This document shows, piece after piece, positions 26,465 through 34,407 of a stretch of 64,000 nt of DNA (positions within the stretch are counted from its first letter, which is position 1; the number at the start of each line of letters is the position of its first letter). The notes beneath the pieces are model-generated. The model was not told the DNA's origin. It searched no databases and worked only from the letters and a program-made list of their open reading frames with translations. The stretch comes from UBA1952 sp965246765 (GTDB taxonomy: Bacteria; Bacteroidota; Bacteroidia; Chitinophagales; Chitinophagaceae): NCBI GenBank assembly GCA_965246765.1, contig CBDFFJ010000002.1:248001-312000 (forward strand), in the 5' to 3' direction. The position numbers and the translations under genes are program-made.

Positions 26465-27451
26465 TTATCCCCTGAATTCCTTAGGCTTTACTATGGTAAA
26501 TACGCGGTGGATGTTGAAGCCGAGGTGAATGCCGCCGTCTTCAAGCCTGTCTGTAGTCTGGCCGATGAATGTCCGCTCGCTCATACCTGTGGAGTTGGTG
26601 AAATGAAGCTGAAATACGTGGCCGCCGGTTTCTATATCCACACCAATGCTTGCCGAATTGTGGTAGCCGGAAAGATTTGCGCCGGGAACCGTGTAGAAAT
26701 ATTCCGCAGTGAGCGCAAAGCGACGCGTCAGCTTTACGCGGCCGCCTATGCCGAGGGCGAAAACGTCGTTGGCATCCTTGTCATCGCGCACAAGGTTGTA
26801 GTGCACGTGCGAGGGACTAAGCTGTAGTGACAGGCGCTCGCTGAATTTCCGGGCAATCAGGATCTGGCTGCAATAGCTCAGGCGGTTGCTGAAGTAGTAT
26901 TTCGTAACCGTATCCGGCGCTTTGATCTCATCACTCCTTACCATCACGGTGCCGGCGAAGCTGAGGCTCACAGGCATGTGATTGTCAGTGGTCTGCCGCA
27001 GCAATTTCAGGCGCAGGAAGCCGTCATATTCCTTTTGATAGGAGCTGCGGCCAATGCCGGCAGTAAGCCAGTCGGTGACGCCATACTCAAAGCCGAAGCG
27101 CGTGTTGGCATTGTCCAATCCAAAAAGATCGCGCGCGCCCTGATCCAGGCTGCCGAAGCGGTGCAGGATGATAAAGTTGAGTACGCCTGCTGCCTCATTT
27201 TCCACGCTTTGCCCGTTGATAACCCGGCTGCTTTTGAATGTCGCCGACACATATTCCCGCTTTGGCTTGCCCTCGTTCAGGAGTCCGGAAAGGTCTGCGC
27301 CCGCCATGGCGGAATCCATTTTCGCATTGCCTTTATTATCTGTTATCACGACAGAGTCGAGGCCGGGCCCGGAGGTCGTCTGCGCGAATGATGCGATGCT
27401 GCCCGGCAGCAGCAGGCAGCCGAGCAGTATCAGGATTAGTCTTGAATGCAT
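26465..27451 (-). CDS. DUF5777 family outer-membrane beta-barrel protein
   Basis: A 328-residue protein with signal peptide (cleavage near SFAQTT). After a short linker comes ATFKSSRVINGQSVE, the signature of the DUF5777 family, followed by alternating hydrophobic beta strands ending in an aromatic-rich C-terminus, as expected for an outer-membrane barrel. Function is not established. It is the last gene of a four-gene minus-strand unit with YceI, a cytochrome-like lipoprotein and an OB-fold protein. The set suggests a role in the envelope, perhaps linked to electron transfer or a lipid-like cofactor. Confidence 0.82.
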   Translation of the reverse strand: MHSRLILILLGCLLLPGSIASFAQTTSGPGLDSVVITDNKGNAKMDSAMAGADLSGLLNEGKPKREYVSATFKSSRVINGQSVENEAAGVLNFIILHRFGSLDQGARDLFGLDNANTRFGFEYGVTDWLTAGIGRSSYQKEYDGFLRLKLLRQTTDNHMPVSLSFAGTVMVRSDEIKAPDTVTKYYFSNRLSYCSQILIARKFSERLSLQLSPSHVHYNLVRDDKDANDVFALGIGGRVKLTRRFALTAEYFYTVPGANLSGYHNSASIGVDIETGGHVFQLHFTNSTGMSERTFIGQTTDRLEDGGIHLGFNIHRVFTIVKPKEFRG

Positions 27452-27474
27452 GACCGCTATGTTGGATTTAAGCG

Positions 27475-28041
27475 TTAGCGGCCTGTCGCGGCCATGGGCG
27501 CAGCGACCGTTACCTGAATGTCTTCGGCAATTTTTGAGGAGACGACTGAAGGAATCTTGATGCCATAGTCAGCACATTTCACGTTAAAGGATCCGTTGGC
27601 GGCCGGCATGCCCGCCTTTACCGTGACAGTGCCCGGTGTGAATATGTCGCGCGTCACGCCGTGAATGGTCATTTTGCCTGCAACCTGCACCTTATAGTCG
27701 CCATCCTTTGCCATATTGACGACCGACATGTTGGTGATGCGGCCTTTGAATTCAGCCTTCGGGAACTTATCGCTTTCCATGTAATTCTCATTAAAATGCT
27801 CCTGCATCAGGGCTTTCTCCATTTTAAAGCTTTTGACCGGTACAATAAACTGAAGCGCACCGGTTTTGGCGTCCAGAACGGCGGAGGCTTCGTTGTTTAC
27901 GGCCTGTATGTTTTCTACAGGAGTCGCGGAAAAAAAGGAGACACGGCCTGTGCGCGTCATGAATGTCTGCGCGAACGAAGGCGCCCCTGCGAGGCTAAAT
28001 GCGAGCGCTATAAATGCGAGCGCTATAATTGTCTTTTTCAT
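27475..28041 (-). CDS. YceI family periplasmic protein
   Basis: A 188-residue secreted protein with signal peptide (cleavage near SFAQTF). The YceI lipocalin-like barrel is recognisable from RTGRVSFFSATPVENIQA, the SDKFPKAEFKG segment and the MTIHGVTRDIFTPGTV segment. YceI proteins bind isoprenoid or other long amphiphilic molecules in the periplasm. It lies 23 bases before the DUF5777 gene and 39 bases after the cytochrome lipoprotein gene, clearly in one unit. Confidence 0.88.
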   Translation of the reverse strand: MKKTIIALAFIALAFSLAGAPSFAQTFMTRTGRVSFFSATPVENIQAVNNEASAVLDAKTGALQFIVPVKSFKMEKALMQEHFNENYMESDKFPKAEFKGRITNMSVVNMAKDGDYKVQVAGKMTIHGVTRDIFTPGTVTVKAGMPAANGSFNVKCADYGIKIPSVVSSKIAEDIQVTVAAPMAATGR

Positions 28042-28080
28042 GGTGTGCGGATTTGTTTGTGTTGATGGTTGTTGATGTGT

Positions 28081-28455
28081 TTAGTTCTCGGGCGCGCCGG
28101 CGGCAACCCATATTCTGATCTGGCCGATCTGGCAATCCGGAAGCTTCGCGCCGTTTCTGGGCATCTCCGAATAGTTGCCTTCGTGCGCTACCGACCCTAC
28201 CAGCGATCCGTCGTCGGCAACGGCCTTTACGCCGGTATAGCCTGCCAGGTTGATGCCTCCTGAGGCACCGGAGCCGGCGTGGCAACCGACATAGGCACAT
28301 TGCTGCTGGATGATAGGTTGAATGGTGCCACGCCAGGTTACAGCTGCTGTGTCGCAGATGCCATGGGGATAAAGTACACTTTCCTTATCCCAGTAGCAGG
28401 CGCTCATAGCGCTGAGCAGCAGCATGGTAGCGATAAACAATAAGGTTGTTTTCAT
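28081..28455 (-). CDS. c-type cytochrome-like lipoprotein with CxxxCH motif
   Basis: A 124-residue lipoprotein with lipobox LSAMSAC near residue 20. The haem-binding site reads CAYVGCH, a C-x3-C-H variant rather than the usual C-x2-C-H, followed by SGGINLAGYTGVKA, typical of the single-haem domains found in many Bacteroidota secreted proteins. A possible distal Met is in SEMPRNGAKL. Expected to be anchored in the envelope and to carry electrons, if haem is attached. It is the second gene of the OB-fold, cytochrome, YceI, DUF5777 unit. Confidence 0.8.
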   Translation of the reverse strand: MKTTLLFIATMLLLSAMSACYWDKESVLYPHGICDTAAVTWRGTIQPIIQQQCAYVGCHAGSGASGGINLAGYTGVKAVADDGSLVGSVAHEGNYSEMPRNGAKLPDCQIGQIRIWVAAGAPEN

Positions 28456-28497
28456 AGAAGGATTGAACTGATGTGCAAAAGCCGTGCTATTCTCGTT

Positions 28498-28905
28498 TTA
28501 TGGTACAACGATGCAGTCCGTAAGCAAAACGTCTGTAGTATGTCCCGAACAAAATCCTTTCAATGTGGCAATCCTGCCGCTGTCTATGCTGGCGCCTTTG
28601 TCGCGCAGGGTACAGAAAACGGATGACAACGGGTCGGCTGAAGCATAGAGCACTGTGGTCTGGCCGTCCTGGTTCTTCTCCACTTTCACTACCATTCCCC
28701 GCACTGCAATTGTCTGATTAAGATATTTCGCGTCGGCCGCTTTTTCATTACCCGCATAAGCGGTAATAAGCGAATCCGCGCTGATGGCTATTCCTTCCTC
28801 GGCTTCGGCGGTACGATGCGGCTTATTCCAAAGCATCATGGCTGAAATGCCGCCGATGATCAGAAGAATGCTGACAATCAAAAGAACAATCCGGGATCGT
28901 GACAT
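28498..28905 (-). CDS. Membrane-anchored OB-fold (tRNA_anti-like) protein
   Basis: A 135-residue protein with one N-terminal membrane span (IVLLIVSILLIIGGISAMML). The soluble domain has YLNQTIAVRGMVVKVEKN and ends with LLTDCIVVP, the pattern of the tRNA_anti-like OB-fold family in Bacteroidota envelope proteins. It starts the minus-strand unit leading to the cytochrome lipoprotein, YceI and DUF5777 genes. No clear exact -7 box is visible upstream; TACTTTTA and TACACTTG are partial matches. Ligand unknown. Confidence 0.75.
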   Translation of the reverse strand: MSRSRIVLLIVSILLIIGGISAMMLWNKPHRTAEAEEGIAISADSLITAYAGNEKAADAKYLNQTIAVRGMVVKVEKNQDGQTTVLYASADPLSSVFCTLRDKGASIDSGRIATLKGFCSGHTTDVLLTDCIVVP

Positions 28906-29010
28906 GTATAAACAATGTAGCTACAAGTGTAAAAGTATAGGACGCACTTTCACACCGGATGATTTGGACGCGAAGATGCGTTTTATGTCACTACGCTGAC
29001 GAAGGCTTTT

Positions 29011-30240
29011 TTAACAAACAACACGCACTTTAATGGATTCGGGCGCGGTTCTGAGCAAGGTGACGGCCTCTGCCGAGAGACGCGTATCAACGTCCAGCAC
29101 AACATAGCCAATGCGCTCATTTGTCTTTAGATATTGGCCAAGAATATTGATTCCGGCGGCCGAAAGCTGCGAATTGATGGCGGATAATACGCCCGGTCTG
29201 TTGTGGTGAATATGCAGGATGCGGTGCGCACCCTCCTGCAGCGGCAGACTAAGCTCCGGCACGGTATGCGAACCCTGCGTGCTGCCCCGCTCTATGTACG
29301 ATATGAGCTTTGCGCTTACATCCTGCGCGATGCTTACCTGCGCCTCCTCAGTAGAGCCGCCGATGTGCGGGGTAAGCAGCACATTACTCAGTCCCTGAAC
29401 AGGCGTGATAAAACGTGCTCCGTTCTGCTCCGGCTCTTCGGGATACACGTCTAATGCGGCGCCACCCAGCGCACCGGCACGCAGCGCATCGGCGAGCGCC
29501 TCTATATCAGCTACCTCGCCGCGGGCGTAATTAATGAGAAACGCGCCGCGCTTGCAATGCCGGAGCGTCTCTGAATTCAAAAGACTGGCGGTGCTGCGGT
29601 TTGCGGGGACGTGTACCGTAATAATGTCAGATTCCCGCAGTAGGGATGGCATGTCCTGCATCGGCCGGGCATTGCCGAGTGGCAGCTTTTTCTCAATGTC
29701 GTAGAAGATGATGTGCATGCCCAAAGCCTCTGCAAGCACACTCACCTGGCTCCCGATATTGCCATAGCCGATAATGCCCAGGGTCTTGCCGCGAAGCTCG
29801 TGGCTGGCCGCACTTTCCTTAAGCCAGATGCCTTCATGGGCCGCTTTGTGCTTATCCGGAATGCGTCGGATAAGCATTATAGCCGCGCCGATCACCAGCT
29901 CGGCAACAGAGCGAGTGTTGGAATAAGGCGCATTAAACACGACAATCCCCTCCCCCGTCGCCGCCGCCTTATCCACCTGATTGGTACCGATGCAAAAGCA
30001 GCCGGCAGCAAGCAGGCGCGTTGCGGCAGTCAAAACGCCCGACGTAAGCTGCGTCTTGGAGCGAATGCCCAGAATATGTACGTCGCCCACCACCCGTATG
30101 AGCTCTGCTTCAGACAGCGCGCCTTTAAGCGTTGTAACTGATGTGTATCCGGCATCATAAAAAGCATTAACCGCCTCAGGGCTGATGTTTTCAAGCAGAA
30201 GTATATTGATCTTATCTTTTGGGTAAGAGGTATCCGGCAT
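29011..30240 (-). CDS. serA: D-3-phosphoglycerate dehydrogenase
   Basis: First step of serine synthesis, oxidising 3-phosphoglycerate. The 409-residue protein is of the E. coli-like type with a C-terminal ACT domain (HHNRPGVLSAINSQL). The NAD-binding motif is LGIIGYGNIGSQ, and the catalytic His is in PHIGGSTEEAQ. I placed the start at MPDTSYPKDKINILLL, giving the usual short lead into the substrate domain. The minus-strand box TACATTCG with CGCC ends 5 bases before this ATG, supporting both the start and near-leaderless transcription. The frame upstream to 30363 is not needed. Serine feedback through ACT is typical of the family. Confidence 0.93.
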   Translation of the reverse strand: MPDTSYPKDKINILLLENISPEAVNAFYDAGYTSVTTLKGALSEAELIRVVGDVHILGIRSKTQLTSGVLTAATRLLAAGCFCIGTNQVDKAAATGEGIVVFNAPYSNTRSVAELVIGAAIMLIRRIPDKHKAAHEGIWLKESAASHELRGKTLGIIGYGNIGSQVSVLAEALGMHIIFYDIEKKLPLGNARPMQDMPSLLRESDIITVHVPANRSTASLLNSETLRHCKRGAFLINYARGEVADIEALADALRAGALGGAALDVYPEEPEQNGARFITPVQGLSNVLLTPHIGGSTEEAQVSIAQDVSAKLISYIERGSTQGSHTVPELSLPLQEGAHRILHIHHNRPGVLSAINSQLSAAGINILGQYLKTNERIGYVVLDVDTRLSAEAVTLLRTAPESIKVRVVC

Positions 30241-30245
30241 AGGCG

Positions 30246-30253
30246 CGAATGTA
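30246..30253 (-). promoter_or_regulatory. -7 box of serA
   Basis: TACATTCG plus CGCC on the minus strand, 5 bases from the chosen serA start codon; it implies a near-leaderless mRNA. Confidence 0.55.
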
Positions 30254-30386
30254 TAGGCGGCCCGCCTGACAATCGGAGGGTTTTTGGCGCCAATGAGCCG
30301 GCGATGTTGCTTTAAGCGCAGGTTCAGGTAGCCACGGCACAATCCTGATATCTCTTGAGCCATACGGCCTTCCGTACTTTTATATT

Positions 30387-31238
30387 ATGATAGAGCTTAA
30401 AGACGTCCGCAAGTCGTTTGGCGAAAAAACCGTGCTCCACGGGGTGAATGTGGTGATGGAGCCGGGCAAGAATAACCTGATTATCGGCACCTCGGGCTCT
30501 GGAAAGACGGTGATGATGAAGATTATGATTGGCCTGATGCCCGTGGACAACGGCCAGGTGCTTTATGAAGGCAAAGACATCGCCGCAATGAGTGAGGAAG
30601 AGCTGCGGAGCCTGCGCAATAAGATCGGAATGCTTTTCCAGGGCTCAGCGCTTTTTGACTCCAAGACGGTGGAGCAAAACGTGATGTTCCCGCTGGATAT
30701 GTTTACCACGCAGCGCCTGCGCGACAAGCAAAAGCGGGTAAATGAGGTGCTGGAACGCGTTAATCTGAAGGAAGCCAACAAAAAATTTCCGGCAGAGATC
30801 AGCGGGGGCATGAAAAAGCGCGTTGCACTGGCAAGGGCTATTGTGCTGAATCCAAAGTTTTTGTTTTGCGACGAGCCCAATTCCGGCCTTGACCCGCAGA
30901 CCTCGCTGGTGATTGATAAGCTGATTACGGAAATCACAAAGGAGTATAACATCACTACCGTGATAAACACGCACGACATGAATACGGTGATGGAAAGCGG
31001 CGAGCATATTGTGTATATGCACCAGGGCCGCAAGCGCTGGGAAGGCTCTAACCAGGAAATAGTGTTCAGCGAAGACAAAAGCCTGAACGATTTCATCTTC
31101 GCCTCCGAATTTCTACAGAAGGCAAAGGAGATGACGGTAATGGAAGAGCAGGCCGCCAATCCCGAAGGCACTGCCGCAAAGCAGGAAGCAGCGAAGCAGG
31201 AGGAGGTGGTGCAAAAGAAAAGGCGGAGATTATTTTAA
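30387..31238 (+). CDS. MlaF-like ABC transporter ATP-binding protein
   Basis: A 283-residue ABC ATPase with Walker A GTSGSGKT, Q-loop LFQGSALFDS, signature ISGGMKKRVALARA and Walker B FLFCDEPNSGLDP. The VxGTSGSGKT start and GALFDS-like Q-loop place it near MlaF, the ATPase that drives phospholipid movement between the membranes. The usual permease (MlaE) and MCE protein are not beside it. The last 45 residues are a charged Lys/Glu/Gln tail (QKKRRRLF end) beyond the normal domain. It is divergent from serA and ends at a strong terminator. Function as a retrograde lipid transporter subunit is inferred. Confidence 0.82.
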   Translation: MIELKDVRKSFGEKTVLHGVNVVMEPGKNNLIIGTSGSGKTVMMKIMIGLMPVDNGQVLYEGKDIAAMSEEELRSLRNKIGMLFQGSALFDSKTVEQNVMFPLDMFTTQRLRDKQKRVNEVLERVNLKEANKKFPAEISGGMKKRVALARAIVLNPKFLFCDEPNSGLDPQTSLVIDKLITEITKEYNITTVINTHDMNTVMESGEHIVYMHQGRKRWEGSNQEIVFSEDKSLNDFIFASEFLQKAKEMTVMEEQAANPEGTAAKQEAAKQEEVVQKKRRRLF

Positions 31239-31261
31239 AACTTCACTGCCATCACTTCCAA

Positions 31262-31300
31262 AAGCAAAAGTGCCGCATAATGCGGCGCTTTTGCTTTATC
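31262..31300. terminator. Bidirectional terminator
   Basis: 18-bp stem AAAGCAAAAGTGCCGCAT/ATGCGGCGCTTTTGCTTT with one G-T pair between the convergent ATPase gene and the TolC-like gene. Confidence 0.9.
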
Positions 31301-31319
31301 AGCTATTCGCTGCCTATGC

Positions 31320-32765
31320 TTACAATACGAGCTCGCGGCCCATATAAAAGTCAACGAGCTTCATTTTAAAGAACATATCGTATTTGGCGGAAAGGAGGCG
31401 GCTCTGCGAGATGTAGTACGTGTTGAAAATCTGGAGGTAGTCCGTCACGTTCGTCAATCCTACAAAGAGGCGGGCCTGGGCATAGGTGGTGGCGCGCTGC
31501 GTGGCGGCTGTAGCGCGTTTTGCCGCGAGGTAAGTCTGGATGGCATTGCGCGCGTCATTGTGCGCCTTATACACCTCCTGGCGGAGATGCAGACGTACCT
31601 CATCCTGTGCCAGTTGCTGCTCTTCAAGCGCCACGCGCGCCGCGCGCACATTGTAGGATCCGCTCCAGCCATTGAAGAGCGGGAGTGTCAGATTCAGGAA
31701 AAAAACGTCGTGGAAAAGATCGCTGATCTGGTTGCTGAACGGCCGCGTCTGATATGCATAGGTGGTTACCTCCTGAGTGAGCGGCATACGCGTGCCGTTT
31801 GCGCCGGTAACGTAGGCATTAGGTATTTCCACAGTGCGCGTGCCGGTTGCCAAAGGGTCATATACGGAGGTACTGTACGCGGTGCCTGCCTGTACATTAA
31901 AGGACAACTGCGGCAGGTTTGCGCCCTTTGCGGCGGCAAGTCCGAGGCGTGCCGCCTGCAGCTTGTAACCCGCGCTCTGCACAGCGCCGAGGCGTTTTTC
32001 CGCAACGCTGTAAATGGTTTCCGGGTCAGAAAGCGACATATCCACCTTTGCCAGCTCATCGCCATCAGGCGGTGTTACATTAAATGCGGCATTTTGTGGC
32101 AAACCGAGCAGCGCCTTTATGTCCACAACCGCAGAGTTGAGCTCAGAGAAGCTCTTAATAAGCAATGCACTGTCGCCGGCAAGCTGTGCCTGAAGTTGCG
32201 CAAGACTAAGGTCTGGCAGGGTGCCTGCCTTTACAAACTTTACCGCCTGGCCTATCTGCGCCTGGGTGGTCTGTACTTGCTTTTCGTTCACCTTCATCTG
32301 CTCCCAGTCCAGCAGCACGCGGAGAAAGCCGGTTGCAACGCCCCACATTACTTCGTCCTTTGCCTGCGCCAGATCCGCTTGCGAAGCCTGAAGCGCCGCC
32401 TTATTTTTAAGAATAGTATTGTGTTGCTGAAACCAGCCGAATATGAGGACTGACGCAGTTCCTGTGAACGTAAAGTAATCGTAGGTGCTCTTTGTATAGG
32501 TATTGGTAGCCGGGTCAATGTTGGTGCCGAAGGAGCGGCCATAATTGGTATTGAAGCTAAGCTTCGGAATCTGGGCAAGTCGGCTTTGCTGCAGGTAGTA
32601 ACCGGCGCCGCGCGTAGCCACCTCTTGCTGGCGCACGTCCACATTATGGCTGCGTGCATAGCTGATTGCCGTCTGCAGCGTCCAATCCGTAGGAAGCGTT
32701 TCCTGCGCCCTGCTATTCAAGGCGGTCATAAGTAATAGTGTCGGAAGTAGAAAGCTTTTTTTCAT
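31320..32765 (-). CDS. TolC family outer-membrane efflux protein
   Basis: A 481-residue protein with signal peptide (MKKSFLLPTLLLMTALNSRAQ). It has the two long helical OEP repeats typical of TolC: SYARSHNVDVRQQEVATRG in the first and AEKRLGAVQSAGYKLQAARLGL in the second, with a FLNLTLPLFNGWSGSYNV segment near the second barrel strands. It forms the outer-membrane exit duct of tripartite exporters. It is divergent from the peptide cassette, with 421 bases of shared upstream DNA. HlyD and C39-ABC genes lie on the other side of the precursors, so it probably completes their export path. That link is by position, not proven. Confidence 0.9.
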   Translation of the reverse strand: MKKSFLLPTLLLMTALNSRAQETLPTDWTLQTAISYARSHNVDVRQQEVATRGAGYYLQQSRLAQIPKLSFNTNYGRSFGTNIDPATNTYTKSTYDYFTFTGTASVLIFGWFQQHNTILKNKAALQASQADLAQAKDEVMWGVATGFLRVLLDWEQMKVNEKQVQTTQAQIGQAVKFVKAGTLPDLSLAQLQAQLAGDSALLIKSFSELNSAVVDIKALLGLPQNAAFNVTPPDGDELAKVDMSLSDPETIYSVAEKRLGAVQSAGYKLQAARLGLAAAKGANLPQLSFNVQAGTAYSTSVYDPLATGTRTVEIPNAYVTGANGTRMPLTQEVTTYAYQTRPFSNQISDLFHDVFFLNLTLPLFNGWSGSYNVRAARVALEEQQLAQDEVRLHLRQEVYKAHNDARNAIQTYLAAKRATAATQRATTYAQARLFVGLTNVTDYLQIFNTYYISQSRLLSAKYDMFFKMKLVDFYMGRELVL

Positions 32766-33115
32766 TATCGTCTTTGCTTAGTTCTATGGTTTAAGGTTCG
32801 CGAAGCAGGGAGGAATGGCCCCTTATAGTATAAAAGCTCCTCGTTATGTGGCGTTTTGTGGAATTAGTTACGCACAAATTCAGAAAAGCGTTTTTCCTGA
32901 AAACTTGTCTGCTGATCTTTCCTGCTAAAGCTCCATTATCACAAAACCGTTCCCGAGAGGGCTAAACCCTCTCTGCCATTTGAGGCAACAAAATCCTAAA
33001 TGGGTGTATTTGGTATGCCTTAACGCGCCGCTAATTCAGTGAAAATGCCCGTTTAACGTTTTTTTAAAAACCGCTTGTTGTTCATGGCTCGTTTCTCTTA
33101 GCATAACCGTCAGAA
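32766..33115. other. Intergenic region upstream of the peptide cassette
   Basis: No gene seen here. The stretch is clearly more AT-rich than its flanks. It holds a 7-bp hairpin GAGAGGG-CTAAA-CCCTCTC (32955-32973) and a T7/A5 tract near 33060. It must contain the promoters for the TolC-like gene and the first precursor gene, but I see no exact TAnnTTTG box in it. Confidence 0.6.
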
Positions 33116-33150
33116 AGGGCGCAGCCGAAAACCCATAGAACAGAGTAGGC
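33116..33150 (+). ncRNA. Leader pseudoknot element, copy 1
   Basis: 5' leader of the first precursor gene. GGG (33117-33119) can pair with CCC (33132-33134) across a 12-base loop. GCC within that loop (33124-33126) can pair with the GGC (33148-33150) that ends AGAGTAGGC. The same layout recurs before three other precursor genes. Confidence 0.5.
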
Positions 33151-33186
33151 ACTAAACCAATAGACGAACCTTTAAAACGACAGAAC

Positions 33187-33396
33187 ATGAAAACGCAAGA
33201 TCTGAATCAGCAGGAAGCGCAAAACACAAACGGTGGCAGCGCAATCGGAAACGGCCTTTTGGGCAATGACGATAACCGCCTGAAGGCAATCAGCCAGGGC
33301 TATGGCAACCAATCCAGCACGGACGACAGCGGTGATACCTCCAGCAATCATCTGGACTTCGGCACCGGTTCCTTGCTTGACAATATGGACATGTGA
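33187..33396 (+). CDS. Double-glycine leader peptide precursor 1
   Basis: A 69-residue precursor. The leader is MKTQDLNQQEAQNTNGG (17 residues), with Leu at -12 and Glu at -8 from the Gly-Gly cut, as in C39-processed peptides. The 52-residue core begins SAIGNGLLGNDDN and continues with QGYGNQSSTDDSGDTSSN and LDFGTGSLLD. It lacks Cys and is acidic. Preceded by pseudoknot copy 1 and followed by a perfect 11-bp inverted repeat. Probably processed and exported by the C39-ABC system downstream. Biological role unknown. Confidence 0.85.
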   Translation: MKTQDLNQQEAQNTNGGSAIGNGLLGNDDNRLKAISQGYGNQSSTDDSGDTSSNHLDFGTGSLLDNMDM

Positions 33397-33451
33397 GTCC
33401 GGTTTCAGGAAACGAATTGCAGATGGTCCGGCCTGCATTAAAACCGGACTC
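33395..33451 (+). promoter_or_regulatory. Hairpin between precursors 1 and 2
   Basis: GAGTCCGGTTT (33395-33405) and AAACCGGACTC (33441-33451) form a perfect 11-bp inverted repeat with a 35-base loop. It ends at the first base of pseudoknot copy 2 and has no T run, so it may be a processing or stability element. Confidence 0.5.
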
Positions 33452-33487
33452 AGGAGAAGCTGAAAACCTGTAACGAAAAGAGTAAGC
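33451..33487 (+). ncRNA. Leader pseudoknot element, copy 2
   Basis: CAGG (33451-33454) pairs with CCTG (33467-33470). GCT (33459-33461) pairs with AGC (33485-33487) where the other copies have GCC and GGC, a compensatory change in the second stem. Confidence 0.55.
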
Positions 33488-33515
33488 ATCTAACGAAAGA
33501 CAAAAACAAACGATC

Positions 33516-33752
33516 ATGAAAACGCAGGAATTGAATCAGCAAGAAGCACAGAACACGAATGGCGGTAGCCTTCTCGGCAATGGCCTCCTTGGTAACGACA
33601 GCAATGTGCTGACGGGCATTACGCAAGGTTATATCAACCAGTCCAGCACGGACGACAACGGAAATACATCCAGCAATCATCTGGACTTCGGTTCCGGTTC
33701 ATTGCTCTCCAGCCAGGACGGCGGTAGCGGCCATAGCGGCAGCGGTATCTAA
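33516..33752 (+). CDS. Double-glycine leader peptide precursor 2
   Basis: A 78-residue precursor with leader MKTQELNQQEAQNTNGG. The 61-residue core starts SLLGNGLLGNDSNVLTGIT, keeps NQSSTDDNGNTSSNHLDFG, and has a longer Gly/Ser/His tail (SGHSGSGI). Net charge is negative and it has no Cys. Pseudoknot copy 2 lies in its leader, and a strong terminator follows, so precursors 1 and 2 form a first transcription unit. Confidence 0.85.
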   Translation: MKTQELNQQEAQNTNGGSLLGNGLLGNDSNVLTGITQGYINQSSTDDNGNTSSNHLDFGSGSLLSSQDGGSGHSGSGI

Positions 33753-33777
33753 GACGCATAATCTGCTTTGCAGAATG

Positions 33778-33809
33778 AAAAAGGGCAACAGCAGTGTTGC
33801 CCTTTTTTT
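33778..33809 (+). terminator. Terminator after precursor 2
   Basis: Perfect 13-bp stem AAAAAGGGCAACA/TGTTGCCCTTTTT with a 4-base loop and T run; it separates precursors 1-2 from precursor 3. Confidence 0.9.
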
Positions 33810-34060
33810 GTTGTCAATTGCCGCATTTCTGCCAACCTTAATCAGAAAAACCTCTTCCGCCTGAATTGCACATTGTGGGATGTTTCGCAAATAAAACCAC
33901 CCCAAACTGATACAGTTGTGGAATATTCTTCACAAGCTATATGGGTTCCTTATCCGGCTAAGAAAATTTAGCCTGTGAGCCTCACCGACTTAAGCGAAAG
34001 GGGCGCCTGTAAAGGTTGTGCGGCGATAGATGGCACAAAGCTTTTTATACAATAGGCATC

Positions 34061-34312
34061 ATGAAAACGACAGAACTGAACAACGAAGAACAGAAAGAAA
34101 TTACCGGCGGTAACAGCGGCAACGGTAGTACCAGCGGCAACAGTAATAATGGCGGCCTGCTTGGCCTCGGCCTTCTGGATAACTTGCTTGGAGGAAGCGA
34201 TAATAACGACAACGGTTCCGGAAATAACGGCAATTCTAATTCAGGAAACAGCAGCCATAACAGTAGCAACGGCTCAAATGGCGGCATCCTTGGCGGTGTC
34301 CTTGGCGACTAA
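34061..34312 (+). CDS. Double-glycine leader peptide precursor 3 (Gly/Asn-rich outlier)
   Basis: An 83-residue precursor from MKTTELNNEEQKEITGG, with Leu at -12, Glu at -8 and Ile at -4, the most classical leader of the set. The core differs from the others: Gly/Asn/Ser repeats (NSGNGSTSGNSNNGG) interrupted by two hydrophobic patches, LLGLGLLDNLLGG and ILGGVLGD at the C-terminus. It has no pseudoknot leader and is bounded by terminators on both sides, so it is its own transcription unit. The hydrophobic/glycine pattern resembles pore-forming or self-assembling peptides more than its neighbours do. Confidence 0.82.
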   Translation: MKTTELNNEEQKEITGGNSGNGSTSGNSNNGGLLGLGLLDNLLGGSDNNDNGSGNNGNSNSGNSSHNSSNGSNGGILGGVLGD

Positions 34313-34372
34313 AAATAAAAGACCAGCTTGATGAGGCCACGCAAGATGCGTCATCAAGCCGGTCTTTTATTT
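34313..34372 (+). terminator. Terminator after precursor 3
   Basis: 22-base arms (AAATAAAAGACC...GGTCTTTTATTT) with a single mismatch around a 16-base loop. Confidence 0.9.
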
Positions 34373-34407
34373 CAGCAAACAATTTTCACCCAATAACAAG
34401 CATAGAC

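Noticed and set aside
33116..33150. Calling the peptide leader element a known riboswitch (cobalamin, preQ1 or glutamine type)
   Set aside because: Only general H-type pseudoknot shape is shared; the conserved bases of those classes are not present.
33768..33971. Possible extra peptide gene between precursors 2 and 3
   Set aside because: It overlaps the strong terminator and lacks a Gly-Gly leader.
34045..34287. Minus-strand Pro/Leu-rich frame opposite precursor 3
   Set aside because: It is the antisense of Gly/Asn-rich codons; no start or context supports it.
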